This document shows, piece by piece, positions 46,815 through 59,301 of a DNA stretch of 64,000 bases. Position 1 is the first letter of the stretch; each line of letters starts with the position of its first letter. A model generated the notes under the pieces. That model ran no database searches, was not told where the DNA came from, and was given only the letters and a program-made list of their open reading frames with translations. A program made the position numbers and the translations under genes. This DNA is from Cymbomonas tetramitiformis (Eukaryota; Chlorophyta; Pyramimonadophyceae; Pyramimonadales; Pyramimonadaceae). The stretch covers positions 1 to 64,000 of the forward strand of contig LGRX02033410.1 of NCBI GenBank assembly GCA_001247695.2, read 5' to 3'.

Positions 46815-49094
46815 CAACAGCCAGCGACAGCGACATCGAGTTCGACAGCGACAGCGACAACCGTAATGGTGCTGGTGTCATCATACTAGGCCAGTCGATA
46901 TAAAGATCTCCATTATGCCTGTGCCTGTGTGACATACTGACATTTGCGAAATTAATCGTCATCGTAATCATCGTCATTTTGCGATCGGACGGCACTGGCG
47001 CGACATGATTATAATAATTACGTAGAGTTTTATTACTCTGACGATTGCAATTCTGATTTTTTTCTTTTCTTTTCTGGGATTTCTTAATTCTGAATTGAGA
47101 ATACTGAACATCGCTTCTGCCATTCCATAACGTCGGGGTGGAGTTGCGTCGCGGATCATGTGTCACGCGAATGCAGTGGCAATGTCATCATTATCCTATG
47201 GCCGTCGTCAGATCGAAGATTCGTCGGTGTCGCCCGTTGGGACTCGAGCTTTGATTAGGTAAGTATTTAAGTAAGTAATTTGCCCGGGTCCGTCCTTATA
47301 AAGAGCAGGTGTAACGGAAAACGCTGCTCGCATCGTCGCATGCATCCGCTCCCAGCCGACGCACCGAAGGCCGCTCGATTGCGATATGGGCATCTCGATC
47401 TATTAGCGTTAGGGGTGAAAAGTTGAGCGGTCCAATGTTTTTAGATCGGGAACATCAGGTCAGGTCCGAAGCGATTCCTGGGGAGTGACAAAGGAAAGCA
47501 TCGTATTTTGATATCTGGAAGCGTACATGGACTGTCGGATTCAGGAAAATGCCACTGTGACTGTTAAAAATAAACGGTCCAGTTTAAGTTGTGCAGCTCT
47601 AATGAGCGTTCTGCCTTAGCGCTCTGAAAGATGGAGGTTCGATCCTTCCTTGAGTATGGAATCTGTTTTTAAAGTCGCATCAGTGCGCAATCATTTGCCT
47701 ACGCTCATTTTGCCATTAAATCAGTTGCCTACGCTCATACTGCAATGTTCGGCATACGTTATACGACATGCTGTATACGATATACGATATACGGCATTTG
47801 CCTACGCTCATACTGAAATAGACCCTAATTCTTTGATATTAGTCAAACGGATACCAGTGGTGAGATAACAATGCCGGTAAGAAACATATCGCAATAAGTT
47901 ACGATATTATTCAAGTATATCGAAAGCTAGAGTTCTCAATACCTGACTCGTTAGCAAATGTTGTCGCTTTATTGCGTGAACCGCGTGCAGAAAATAGCAT
48001 GCATGAACACACAAACAGAACCTCGTTCATCAGTGAAACAATCCAACATAGGCGTTCCTGCCTAGGTTTGACACCCAGGTAACCGTGGGCTGATGGAGAC
48101 CATCTGCCGGCCTTGCCAGAAAGCATAACAGGATCGGTCCTATCGGGGAACGGTCGCAGGCATTTAGGGCGTTCATCCGTCAAATAATCAAATCGAATGG
48201 TTAAGGTTGTTCTGGTGGGGACCCCTGATGCCTTACACAATGTGGAAACAATACACTGCCAACATCAGATGCTGTCGAAATGAAAATGCACAAGAGAGCA
48301 TTCCAATGCTCACCACCGAAATCAGGGGATCCCCTATAGAGAGTGGATGCGACAACTGTCCGCGTTTTCTCACAATTGCCGCAGTCCAAACTGCCAACAT
48401 AGTCAATAGTATCAGTACCCACCGGAACCGATGGGGATACCACAGGAACAGTCGCATACCCTGCCCACCATGCACTAACCAAAAGCTATTGCAAGAATCC
48501 ACGAGATTGTGTTTCATTGCGCCCCAACACCCAGCCGCCAAACAAACAGACATGCCCAACTCGGACAGATCAGCTCTCAGAAGAGACAGGTGAATGAAAG
48601 GCTTGACTGACGGGTGCGAAGCAGATTGGGAACCAGCAACTTCACTGCCTGATTTCCCACACATGCTAAGAAAACATACTTTACTGGAAAAATGATACCG
48701 ATGCTTGCTGAAAGTTCTTGGTGCATATGTAAAATATTCCAGGGAGCCAACACATTATGGCACACTATACCTATCTCAGGAGTAATTCAGTCATAATCTT
48801 GATCGACGATTTCCCTAAGGAAGACTTAATAAATCCACTCAGCATGTATTCCCCGAGAATCTAGGGGACAAAATGCAACTTCTGTTCACAAAACATACAG
48901 CCCCAGTACATTCAAAGGGCAACTGTGCATTGGTCATTGCGCTTGATGGGAGCCGGCCCCGCTGGCAGCGACAACGCACCACCGCACATGTTTCAATAAC
49001 AGCAGAACCATCCGTGTGCTTCAGTGTGTCCTCCAACAAAAGGGAAAAGGAAAGGGGTAAGGGGCAACTTTCGGCACATGCCAAGGTTTTCCAT
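46815..49094. other. Region between TIR elements and COG1
   Basis: No convincing gene. A minus-strand frame at 48233-48664 is open for 143 residues but matches nothing I know. TTGCCTACGCTCAT recurs three times at 47693-47815. GGTTCGATCC at about 47635 resembles a Pol III B box, without a complete tRNA around it. Confidence 0.35.
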
Positions 49095-52000
49095 TTAACC
49101 CTCCCTTTTGGAGGTGAGAAACGGCGTCACACCAAACATGTCCCCAAATCCAGAGATCGCAGCAGTTGACTTATCCTTCAGCTTCCCGAAGTCTCCGAGC
49201 TTCCCAAACTGGCTTTGCCCAAACGTACCAACCTGCGTGCGCACATGCATCATAACGGAGGTCAGCAGCTTCCAAGATTGCCCTCCTTGCACCCTGTACT
49301 TGCTTCGGGGAGGCGTCACAAACCAAACGGAAAAGAGACCCGCGTCAAAGAAAGCATCCGCCGTACCCTGCTCGGAGGATCAAACCATTTCAGACACTGT
49401 CAGTGGATGGCTGACGGTGTCAATACTGGTAATACTGGAAATACTGGCCGCAGACACCCTAAGTCCACCCGTGGGGTCCCATCTCGCCCAGACCCACTTA
49501 CACATCCGAGACTCTGGGTGGTGCCCCGCCAGGCCGGCAGTACGCCTGAGGGAGGGGCATTCACAAGCCCAGCAACTTTCGCCATGCCCCTCCAAGGATG
49601 TGTCATTGCCACGTCAGCCGGGTGACACACGCCAGCCCCCCACGAAGCACTTGAGCATGCCAAGTAGCCCAGCCATGCCCAGCCATGCCCCATTGCCCAG
49701 CCATCCCGCCGCCACCTTATCCATTCCCACATTTTCATGGGTTGTGTCTCCCTGGCCCAGCTTGGTGAAGCCAATCCCTCCAACCCCTCTGCCACTGTGC
49801 CCCAATCAGGTCCCTGCGCCGGCATGAACCTCCCGCTCCGAGTGCGGTGACATGGGGTCGTCCACCTCCATCAGGATATTGTCGACGCTCAGGATATGTG
49901 TGTGCACACGTGTGTGTGGCTTATCCGTGGACCAAAACCTTTGGCACTCGTAGCCAGAGCGTGTACAATTGACTCTTTCATGTTTGGAACACTTAGATTG
50001 GCGGCAGCCCGTTACTCGATTACAGTGTGTCACATCACAAATGCCACAGTGACGCGATGACGGTGTGCTGCATCACAAATGCCACAGTGGCGCGATGACG
50101 GTGTGCTGCATCACAAATGCCACAGTGGCGCGATGACGGTGTGTCACATCACAAATGCCACAGTGGCGCGATGACGGTGTGCTGCATCACAAATGCCACA
50201 GTGGCGCGATGACGGTGTGCTGCATCACAAATGCCACAGTGGCGCGATGACGGTGTGCTGCATCACATATGCCACAGCGACGCGATGACGGTGTGCTGCA
50301 TCACAAATGCCACAGTGGCGCAAAGGCTACTGCTGTATTCTGGGATGGCTTTACCGAGCCCATGAATCCGAGGCCCTTGAGGAGGTCGGTGGCGCCCCCA
50401 GGCTCACTCATTGCATCTCCCGCCGCCACCTGGCGTACAGTACACAATCCAAATTGACGCACAGCCACCTCTTTGTCTCAAATAGAGCAGCAAGACAAAG
50501 CATAGCAGAGCAGAGCACATCATTGACAACGTGCACCTCACTTCATGAAACGAGCCCGATGCCCCAACATCATTGGCAACGTGCACCTCACTTCATGAAA
50601 CGAGCCCGATGCCCCAACATCATTGGCAACGTGCACCTCACAGGTCACGTCAAAGGCGCGCCCGTGGCGGTGTGTCATCCAACAGGTCATGTCACAAAGC
50701 GTACCCATGTCTGTGTGGTGGCATTTGTCAGGTCATGTCCAAGGCAGACCTGCGTCTGTGTGTAAACATGTAGCAGGCCGTGTCTAAGGCGGACAGCCCC
50801 CACAAACGGACCTGCTGGCCATTGCCTGACTGCCAGGTGGCACCAGGGGAGACATCTCCGGCAAGCTCTGAGAGTCCACTGGCGCCGTTAGCCGAGGACG
50901 GAGTGCTGATGGGCAGATAGGTGAAGCGGGGCACAGAGGGTGCCACGTTGAGGGTGTTGGTCTCGGCATTGGATGCCACCTTCCCAGGGTTCCCTGCAGC
51001 ACCAGATCCTCTTCGAGTCAAATGCCGCTTGGGCAACCACCGACACGTGGCGCCTGATGCAAAGGAGTGATTCGTTTCATAGACTGTTTCTGCACGCCGG
51101 GGCCCTCTGAACCGCCGTATTTCTTCTCGATGCACAGGCGCGAGCCTCCGTCTACACCTGTCCCAGTGTCCAGTGGATGAGCTCCTTCGGAACAGATGGA
51201 TCAGATTGCAGGGGTGGGGTCCATCATCGCCGAGGCGCGCAGCGGGGCCACCAGTGGCCGCGGCGGGCGGAGCTCACACCGGAGTGCACACGCTTCAGCT
51301 GGAAGAAGGCGCCGAGGAGGACCGCGCAGCGCTGGTAGTAGCGCCGCTCGTTAGCCCAGAGATAGGGCTCATAGGTGGCCCAGTCGATGGGGTCCAGCTG
51401 CACCTGTTACCCCCGTGGGCATCGCGCTGGTCCTGCTCAGCTCGCCGGGGTATCGCGCTGGTCGTGCTCAGCTCGCCGGGGCATCGCGCTGGTCGTGCTC
51501 AGCTCGCCGGGGCAACGCGCTGGTCGTGCTCAGCTCGCCGGGGCATCGCGCTGGTCGTGCTCAGCTCGCCGGGGCATCGCGCTGGTGGAGTGCTCAGCTT
51601 GCCCGGGGCATCCCGCGCTGGTCGTGCTCGGCTAGCGGGCATCGCTGGTCCTGCTCAGCTCGCCGGGACCAGCTGGTCCTGCTCAGCTCGCCGGGGCAAC
51701 GCGCTGGTCCTGCTCAGCTCGCCGGGGCATCGCGCTGGTCGTGCTCAGCTCGCCGGGGCAACGCGCTGGTCGTGCTCAGCTCGCCGGGGCATCGCGCTGG
51801 TCCTGCTCAGCTTCCTTCGGGGCATCGCGCTGGGCGTGCTCAGCTCGCCGGGGCATCGCGCTGGTCGTGCTCAGCTCGCCGGGGCATCGCGCTGGTCGTG
51901 CTCAGCTCGCCGGGGCATCGCGCTGGTCGTGCTCAGCTCGCCGGGGCAGCGCGCTGGTCGTGCTCAGCTCGCCGGGGCATCGCGCTGCACTATCGCAACA

Positions 52001-55000
52001 GCCGCGCTGTGCAGTGTGACCCCTCTTGCCCACATCCCCCTTTAAATTTGAGACCTGAGACACGAGGCGCATATATCGCTGCACAACAGACCTGACTGAT
52101 TGCCTGATAGCGGGTGGTCTCCCCGACCTCGCACCCGCTGCGTCCCCGGGCACCCCACCTGCACCAGGCCTGCCTGCGATGCTTGGTCTCAACAGGACAA
52201 TTGGCAGGCCCGACAGTCTACCCCACCAACACGCGCTTTCCCTGTGAATGCGCCTCTCTCTCACCCAGATGACCTTGAGCGGAAGATCGAAACTTGAGCC
52301 CAGATCAGCAACCTCGGGCCGTCGATCTGGCCGGAAATACCGGAGAAAACCGCGAAGCTTGCACGCAGAAAGCCACGAAAGCACGGCATCACGCCTTCAG
52401 ACTCAAGCGGCCAATGGGGTACTGGGCATCTCGCAGTGAGGGCCCTCTACCTGGAGAGCCTCCTCGAGCTGGGCGACGCGCTGGTGGGGCACCGGGTTAG
52501 CGCGCTCGGCGGGGCTGGAGGCGATGCCTGCGCTGATGGCGTCCGTCAGGAAGCGCACGTCAAACAGCATCTGCAGGAGGCCCTTCTCGGAGATGCCCGG
52601 CGCCGGCTTGCCCCCAGGGGCAGCGTTCACCCCCACGAGGGCGGAGTATGTCTCCACCGCCACTGTGGCCAGCGAGCCGACGAAGGCTCTGAGGGTCTCC
52701 AGCTCCAGCGTGTGGCTGCCGATGCGGTGCACCTCCTGCGATGCGCACGCCGCACCAAAGTCAACGTCACCTGGGATTGGCGGCGCGGGCCTGCAAATGC
52801 CGCGAATGAAATCAAATCTTCAACCCTCCGAAGGTTGCAAGGGGTGCTGCATTGGGCATTGCAAGGGCCCCTGCAAGGGGCGCACCCAGTGCATTGCAAG
52901 GGCCGCTGCAAGGGGTGCTGCAAGGGGCGCGCATTCGGGCTGCACCTGGCATGCCGCGAAGAGGAACTTGAGCACGTATGGCGAGGGCACCGCGGGGAGC
53001 AGCAGGCGCATCTCCCCGACATCACCCTCCCCCTCGTTGCGCACCAGGGTCTCCTCCCAGCTCCTCTGGGGCGCGTTCACCTTCAGCAGCTCGTCGCCGA
53101 TGAGCGCCACCTCCAGTGCAGCCTTGAGGTGTGTTGCAGCGTGATCCCGCCACGTGGCATACGCCGTCGTGCTCACCTTCAGCAGTGCGCTCTGCACCTT
53201 CTGGAGCTCCGAGTCCGCCTCAGGCGCCGGGGTGCCCCCATTCCCCGCAGACGCCCCCCTGCCCTTCCCGCGTGCCGCGCGGATCGCCGCAAGGGTCTTC
53301 TTCTCCTTTCCTCCGGCCCGCTCCGAGTGGGGCGCTTTGGCCGCCTCCGCGGGCGCGCCCCATGCTTGCGTAGGGCCGAGCAGCACGGGGAGCTGTGTGC
53401 TGTGGCATCCGATCATCAGTGATAGCCGCCCGATGAAGAGCGCCTTTTCCACTGCTGCCGCGCGGCTGTCGGCATCCTTCCCAGCGTCGTCCCCCACACT
53501 CCGCAGCAAGCGGTCGAGCCCTGCCGCCAGTTGCATCAGCACCCTGCGCACAAGAGACGTCCCCGCATTTGGGGTCAGTCGTGCCAGCAGGAGCACAGGC
53601 GCAGTGCGAGCCGCCGCACGCCCCGGATGGCACAACAACGAGGCTGCGCGGCGAGGGCCCCACGTGCAGCGCTTGCAGAGGTGCACGCGCGCTGGCACCA
53701 GACTTCCACGGTTGCAGGGGGGGGGCAAGCTGGCATTTCTCCCTGGGATCGGCAGTGCAAAGGCTGAGGTGAGGCCCTGTGCACTGCGGGGAGGGGTCAC
53801 GTTGCAAAGACTGAGGTGAGGCCCTGTGCACTGAGGGGAGGGGTGGCGTCGGAGGCGAGGCTTGCTGTGCGGTGAGGCGACGCTTGCTGGGGGGCACCGC
53901 ACCTCTGGCACATGGTCTGCGCGCGGGGCTCTATGTGCTTCGCACGCTTCTCACGAGACGTCTCCTGCTCCGCAGAGTCCACCAGCCGCAAGACATCCGC
54001 CAGGATGCCTCCGAGGTGGGCATCCAGATCCTTGGCCACCTTCATGGCAATCGGGCTGTAGTTGGCCATGTCCGCCCGGACGCCAGACTCCTGCACCTCC
54101 ACCGGTGACCTGCACGTGTCCAGGCAGCCAGAAGCCCCGCCTCAAGGGCGACAGAGTGGGACCAGCCTTGACTGTGCAGCAAGGGCGAGGCAATAAAAGG
54201 TTGCAGCCGCATTCTTGGAACAATAAAGAGCTGCAGCCGGTGCTTGTAAGGTACGAGGCCTTTCTTGACAGGATTATTGCAGACCTGACGGGATGCAGCT
54301 GAAGATAGCAGGCGCAAACCCCGAGTCGACAGTCAAGCAAACGGAAAAACAGACAAAGTGGGCTGGCAAGCGTTTCGATTTTAAAGGTTCCCTCGAAGAC
54401 AGGCACTGAGCCTCGCTTCCCGCTTGGGAGCGGAGAGCGAATCCTGGCTCCTACAAAGCGTCGATCCCAAGAAAGCCAGGCGTACAAGGCACACTGTCGA
54501 TCTTATAGAGGAAATCGCCAACGCCACCAGGAAAATGCCTCGACCAGCCGGAGACACCGGCACGCACCTGCACCAGCCTTGTGCTGCGCGGATCAACGGG
54601 TATTCGCCCTTCCTTAAGCTTTGGACGGTCTGAAGAGCCTCTTCCGCAGCGGACACGGCTTCGAGGGAATCAAAAGCAGCTTCGAGGAGCTTCACAGCAC
54701 GCTCAAGGAACACCGTGTCGAGAAGGCGAACCCAGAGGTCTTCAGCTTCACCGATCACCACCTGACAGACTGCGTCCCAGCAAGATCCTTTTTCAGGGGT
54801 AGTCCCAAGTGTCCGCGTAATCCAGTCCGTGCAGTCTCCACAGCCTGTCTCCTGCTTTATCTCGGCGCGTACATCGGCTTCCAGCTGTGCGAGATCGGAC
54901 ACCGTACCAAAGGCAGCCAGTAGTTGTTTCCCGTGTGACGCCACCTCCTGCACACCAAGCGACAAGAGCTGTCTGGTGACCTGGACCGTGCAGATTGCTT

Positions 55001-56429
55001 CACAACGCAGAACAGGCGCCTGGGGACGAGGGGAGTAGCCTAGCTTCAAAGCCGCTTCTGCGAACACCAAAATTTAGGCAAAAAGGCAGAATACGCCGCC
55101 GCAAGCTCAACAGCTTGAAGCTTAGCTTAGCTTAGCGAAGCGAAGCGGCTGCGCACCTCGCCGATTTGCCACAGCCACTGTTGGCAGGCCTCCCGAACTT
55201 CCTGCGACCACAGACGTTGTTCAGACCCCGGTGTAACACGCAGGGATATTGACGCTTACAGGGAGACACGCGAATATCGTGCGAGAAGCGCACCTCAGTT
55301 TCTAGCTGAGAAATCACTGAAGCCAACTTGGACCTGTGTTCTTTCCAAGCGTTGATCTCTGCCTCAGGTTGAGGTATTCCCCCGAAGAGTTGGTCTTCAT
55401 CATTCGCCGCGGAGGACATGGAGATGAAAAGTGCGGGTTCCCCTGAAATCCGGCACGACAAGCACATTCGCGGTGAATCCATAAAAGAAAGAGATCTCGT
55501 TTTTCGGATCCTCAAAGACCGTGAAGAGAAAACAAGTTGCCCGTACCTGGAGTTGTTTGCAGGAAAAGCTCCCCAACTTCACATACGGTGCGTTGAAGAA
55601 TCCTTGTGAACTCACAGATGATCGCGATTAAATCCCCCACAGAGCGCTCGTCTGCCTGAGTTGATGAGTTTTGCAGCAACTGGACGAGCAACTGGCGCCT
55701 TAATTCCAAGAAAAGTGAAAGCACTTTTGCCGTCGGCATCTCCTCAATCATCGCGATTGAGCTCAACGCCACTGCACAATATTTCGTACCGAAAGAAGGA
55801 ACCCGCAAGCGTTCATGGCTGCGTTCAACGAGCTGGGTACGGAAGGTTTCCACCAGCGGCCAATGATAATGCACGAGTGGAAAAGAGACGAGCAGGTCTT
55901 TTTGTTTAGGATCCATCAGCAAGGTGTATATCTTTAGGGCTCTGAGATACCGTTCGGTACCCTTCAGATATTGTCGCTCATCAAGGCAACCCCAAATGAT
56001 CTCTGGCGTGTCAATAAGGTACTTCACACGCCCCCCCGCTGCATATAACTTGAGCCGAGTAGTACTCCCAGCTGTTTGAGAAACACTTGCTGCGAAGTTG
56101 GCGACGCGAGAATTCAAAACGGAAAACCCACTTTGCATGGATCCTACGTGCGAGACAACAGACTCGCAACAGTCGCGCATCTCGACAATCTTGTCAGAGG
56201 ATTCGATTAGGTCCCTGTAGCTGTTGCCTACAAGTTGCCTCAACTCTTCTTTCTTGTCGTCAATTTCCTGGCGCGTTCTCTTTTCAACGTCCCTAAGGTC
56301 GGCAACAGTGCGCGTTTCGAAAAGAGTTTCCGCATTTTTCTGAGCTGACTGATTGCCACGGGCCTCAACAGGATTTCGCTGATATTGACCGGTCCTCATG
56401 TTCACTTGTCGAGAAAGCCCGGGTTCCAA
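49095..56429 (-). CDS. COG1: Conserved oligomeric Golgi complex subunit 1
   Basis: COG1 belongs to the lobe-A part of the eight-subunit COG tether, which captures intra-Golgi retrograde vesicles. First exon 56429-55547: TLFETRTVADLRDVEKRTRQ and KKEELRQLVGNSYRDLIESSDKIV are the conserved N-terminal helices. Then 55442-55294, 55201-55157 (EVREACQQWLWQIGE), 54947-54568, a further exon ending at 53903, 53543-52946 (RSWEETLVRNEGEGDV, VPSPYVLKFLF), 52735-52451 (ISEKGLLQMLFDVRFL), 51403-51280 (LDPIDWATYEPYLW) and 50993-50812 (PRFTYLPIST). Probable last exons near 49920-49815 and 49280-49095 end with GFGDMFGVTPFLTSKREG. Phases agree at all listed junctions I could check down to 50812. Two in-frame ATGs (56429, 56399) could start the protein. 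Confidence 0.92.
50030..50335 (-). repeat. 38-bp intronic minisatellite (COG1)
   Basis: About eight copies of CATCACAAATGCCACAGTGG followed by CGCGATGACGGTGTGCTG, nearly identical, in the intron downstream of the exon ending at 50812. Confidence 0.9.
50515..50645 (-). repeat. 51-bp direct repeat (COG1 intron)
   Basis: CATTGGCAACGTGCACCTCA plus CTTCATGAAACGAGCCCGATGCCCCAACAT is present in two full copies and a partial third. Confidence 0.85.
51410..51995 (-). repeat. ~31-bp intronic minisatellite (COG1), about 19 copies
   Basis: Units of GCATCGCGCTGGTCGTGCTC plus AGCTCGCCGGG, ending next to the acceptor of exon 51403-51280. The long + frames here are repeat translations. Confidence 0.9.
52825..52930 (-). 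repeat. GCATTGCAAGGGGC repeat (COG1 intron)
   Basis: Short units GCATTGCAAGGGCC/GCTGCAAGGGG alternate about seven times immediately downstream of the donor at 52946. Confidence 0.7.
53740..53860 (-). repeat. ~55-bp repeat in COG1 intron
   Basis: GTGAGGCCCTGTGCACTG(C/A)GGGGAGGGGT occurs twice with preceding TTGCAAAGACTGAG-like sequence, between the exons ending at 53903 and starting at 53543. Confidence 0.6.
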
Positions 56430-57311
56430 GTGCTATTCACGAAGTTGTATTCGTATCGTTCTATTTAGAAAACTGCGTACTGTTATTTCAGGAGTAAACC
56501 AAGCATCGAAACTGATGGTCCGATATTCGGACAGAGCATGTCAAAGCAGAACTCCAAACGCTCATATGCGCACTGCACAGTGCTTGAAGAAGGTTCCGTT
56601 ACTTCCTATTCAGAATGGTAGAGTAGCTCATCCTTATGTTGTTGTGTTTTGCGTTTATTCACTTACTACCCGGTTACCTCGTAGTGAATATTTTTTTTAA
56701 ATGCTCGATGCTCAAACCTACTTGTCTCGCAGTCAGCTCGGCTGAGAAGACGAGAGAGCAGTTGAGTTTCAACTTTACAGTCGAGTGCGGACACGAGCAG
56801 TTTCGATAGCAGTTTCGAGTTTGAAGTTCAATGGAATGTGAATTGTGATGGGATGTTTGATGTTCATGTGATCAGTGATGTTGTAAGGGATGCAAGATGC
56901 AAGAAACAAGATGCAAAGATGCAATCGTTGCATGTGTCACGATCGGATGTAGAATTCAAGATGTTGCATGTTCATGTACATGTTCGATGTTGCAATTTCC
57001 TAAGATCAAAGATCAAAGATTAAGATCGAAGATCTGTTGATCCACATAAATTCAAAATTGATGACATTAACACATGGGACAGGGTGGACACGCACACGGG
57101 CGCTGGGATGGGAACTCGTCCAACTTTTCTGATGACTGCATGTCACGGCTGCGTCTATCGCTATCGCATGAGACACGGTGACACTGTCGTTGCGGTTTCG
57201 CGCGAACCCAAACCGTCACGACAATGGGGAGACGATACGTGTCAAAATGTCTGTCTCTCACGCCTGGGTTAGGGCTGCATTACAAGGTGAAGAACTTAAT
57301 ACGCGGAAAGT
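56430..57311. other. Upstream region of COG1
   Basis: Probable divergent promoter region between COG1 and the 57.3 kb frame. A GATCAAAGATC repeat lies at 57004-57030, and ATGCAAGATGCAAG-type repeats at 56890-56925. No coding signal. Confidence 0.4.
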
Positions 57312-59183
57312 TTGAAAACGCAGCTCGTCTCAGTATGCGCCTCAGCACTAGCGCGTACTAAAGGAGTTCTTCCATTTCGTTGGTATACGATGGATTCGCA
57401 TGGAGAAGGAGTTGATCTTTCTCTGCATCTCTGCACACTCAGAGTGTTCTGCGAAGCCCGGGTTGTTTGCTTACAAGATTGTATCGCGGTATTTCGTGGA
57501 GATAAACCGAAAGAAGGAAAGAGATCGACGTCTAAATTCTTATTGAGCCCATTAAAAGCAGGCGCTAAAAAGGAACCTCCACGGTTTCCTATCCTCAGTC
57601 GTGTCGCCAACGATGATCCCCGATTCACGTTCCCTAATGGCAACACAAATAGCAAGCGTCAACTAGCAGTTGTTTCATCTCTTTCAACGATGTCGGATAT
57701 TCTGCGCGAATTTAGACAGTGGTCTACTCTTAGTCGATTTGTGCACGCTCGCAACGTTCAACGAACCTAACCTGGATACTTTTGAACGACATTACATGCC
57801 TGCACTCGCCGACTTCTTCAATTCGACAAACAATCCAACGTGCTCTGAACTCTCGCCTGTCGTCTCGCCTGTCGTCTCGCCTGTCGTCTCGCCTGGCGCT
57901 GAAGCTTCCACTGAAGAGACAGTTATTTCTCCCACGAACACGACGACACCATCCAGCCCATCCAGCAGTGCAAATGCAACGGGATCTACTTTCCAAGATT
58001 TGCCTGGCGAGCTTGTGCTTCCCTTCCACCTCTTGACAAATGTATCGAAGACTGGCAGGACAAAATATCAAGAGATTATTCATAACGATAACCTTGATCG
58101 TTTTATACGCTTATTATCTGCGCACACTTGCACTATGTCACACTACATGGGTGAAAAGAAATAACGCAACTTCAAGGTCCTCCGCCAAATATTCTTGCCG
58201 ACTAGAAGACAAGCCCTGGCGTTCACGCGAGCCAAGCAGGATGAGACAGGCCCACAAGCTCGACAGTCGCAGTGCCATGTGCAAGTGTGCAGCTTATTTC
58301 ACTCTCTCGCCATTGAAAAAAGAGTCCCTCAAGTTCCTTTTAGCGAGTTATGCACTTTGAGCACACCGGACATTCACCTGGCGCCCCGGAGGATCTCTTA
58401 CAACAGGCATTGTACCCAAAGATTAGGCACGAACTACAAAAGATATGTTGTTTACAAAAAAGTCGAGTTCAAGTGCAGCGAGCTCTCGCCGATTACACTA
58501 AGAAGTTTGTGCCCACTCTCCAATTAGACTACGACAACCTGGATCAGCAGGTCGACGCCCGTTTTTTCCCCTCAGACCATGATATTAAAAATGCCATCAC
58601 AAAAGCAGCCTCTCGCGACAGGTTTTCTCCTATAGATCAAGTGTCATCTCTACGGTTATACTTGGCTAACTGTCACCAGGCGAAGCAAGTGTCTTGGATA
58701 TTCCGGCCGCAAGGGGCCCATCAAGCTTCATATGGCTTCGACGAGTACAGTTCCGAGTTGTTCTCCTCGTTGCTGGTCGCTGAAGGTGTCGCTGAAGGTC
58801 CTCAGCAGTACAGGCTGGATTCCACCGAACCTATACGTATCCCACAGGGTATGTCGCCAAAGGTCATCGACTGCTTGCAGGAACGAATTTTATCGTGTAC
58901 ACCTGTCCCAGTTACCACTCCAACACCCACACCCACATCCACGGTCAACACTTCCAACGAGACCTCCACTCCTGGCAATGTCCCCACTTATTGCACTACT
59001 TTCATACTGCAACCGACTACTGGGTTGTTCTCCAAGGACTCCCACACCAACCAGGTACCCTTGCACAAGAGTGCTTTCGTGCAATTCCAATTGGCCTTTG
59101 TCTCCCCTATTCAGTTTGCACCTCTCAGGTGTGCAGAGCAAGGCTCGACATCGATAGTTCCGATAACCGATACAATCGATTAA
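57312..59183 (+). pseudogene. Degenerate protein with CARF/MULE-associated-type domain
   Basis: Frames at 57312-57770, 57670-58164 and 58350-59183 appear to be one product broken by shifts. The last contains HTGHSPGAPEDLLQQALYPK, then a region with RFFPSDHDIKNAITKAASRDRF and WIFRPQ. This order resembles the segment shared by animal calcium-responsive transcription factor (CARF) and proteins found with SWIM-domain MULE-type transposases. Upstream, MRQAHKLDSRSAMCKCAAYF could be the preceding Cys-containing part, in another frame. SPVV repeats come from four 12-bp units at about 57856-57893. A transposon-derived relic is the simplest reading; a spliced host gene is possible. Confidence 0.4.
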
Positions 59184-59301
59184 TCGTGAACATCAGTATC
59201 GACCGATTCCAAATTTGCAATTTTTTTGCATTATTAGTATTGATCGATGCAATAGCGTCTGATATCGGTATTGATCGCGATGGCTTCGTGAAATATCGAC
59301 A

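Noticed and set aside
47580..47660. Pol III B-box GGTTCGATCC with a possible Gly-type anticodon arm
   Set aside because: Acceptor stem and D-arm do not pair; at most a decayed tRNA-like relic.
51173..52095. Long + frames rich in SSPGHRAGRAQLAG
   Set aside because: Repeat translation of the COG1 intronic 31-bp minisatellite on the non-coding strand.
52524..53819. Plus-strand ORFs opposite COG1
   Set aside because: They are shadows of the COG1 exons and GC-rich introns; the minus strand carries the conserved COG1 motifs and matching splice phases.
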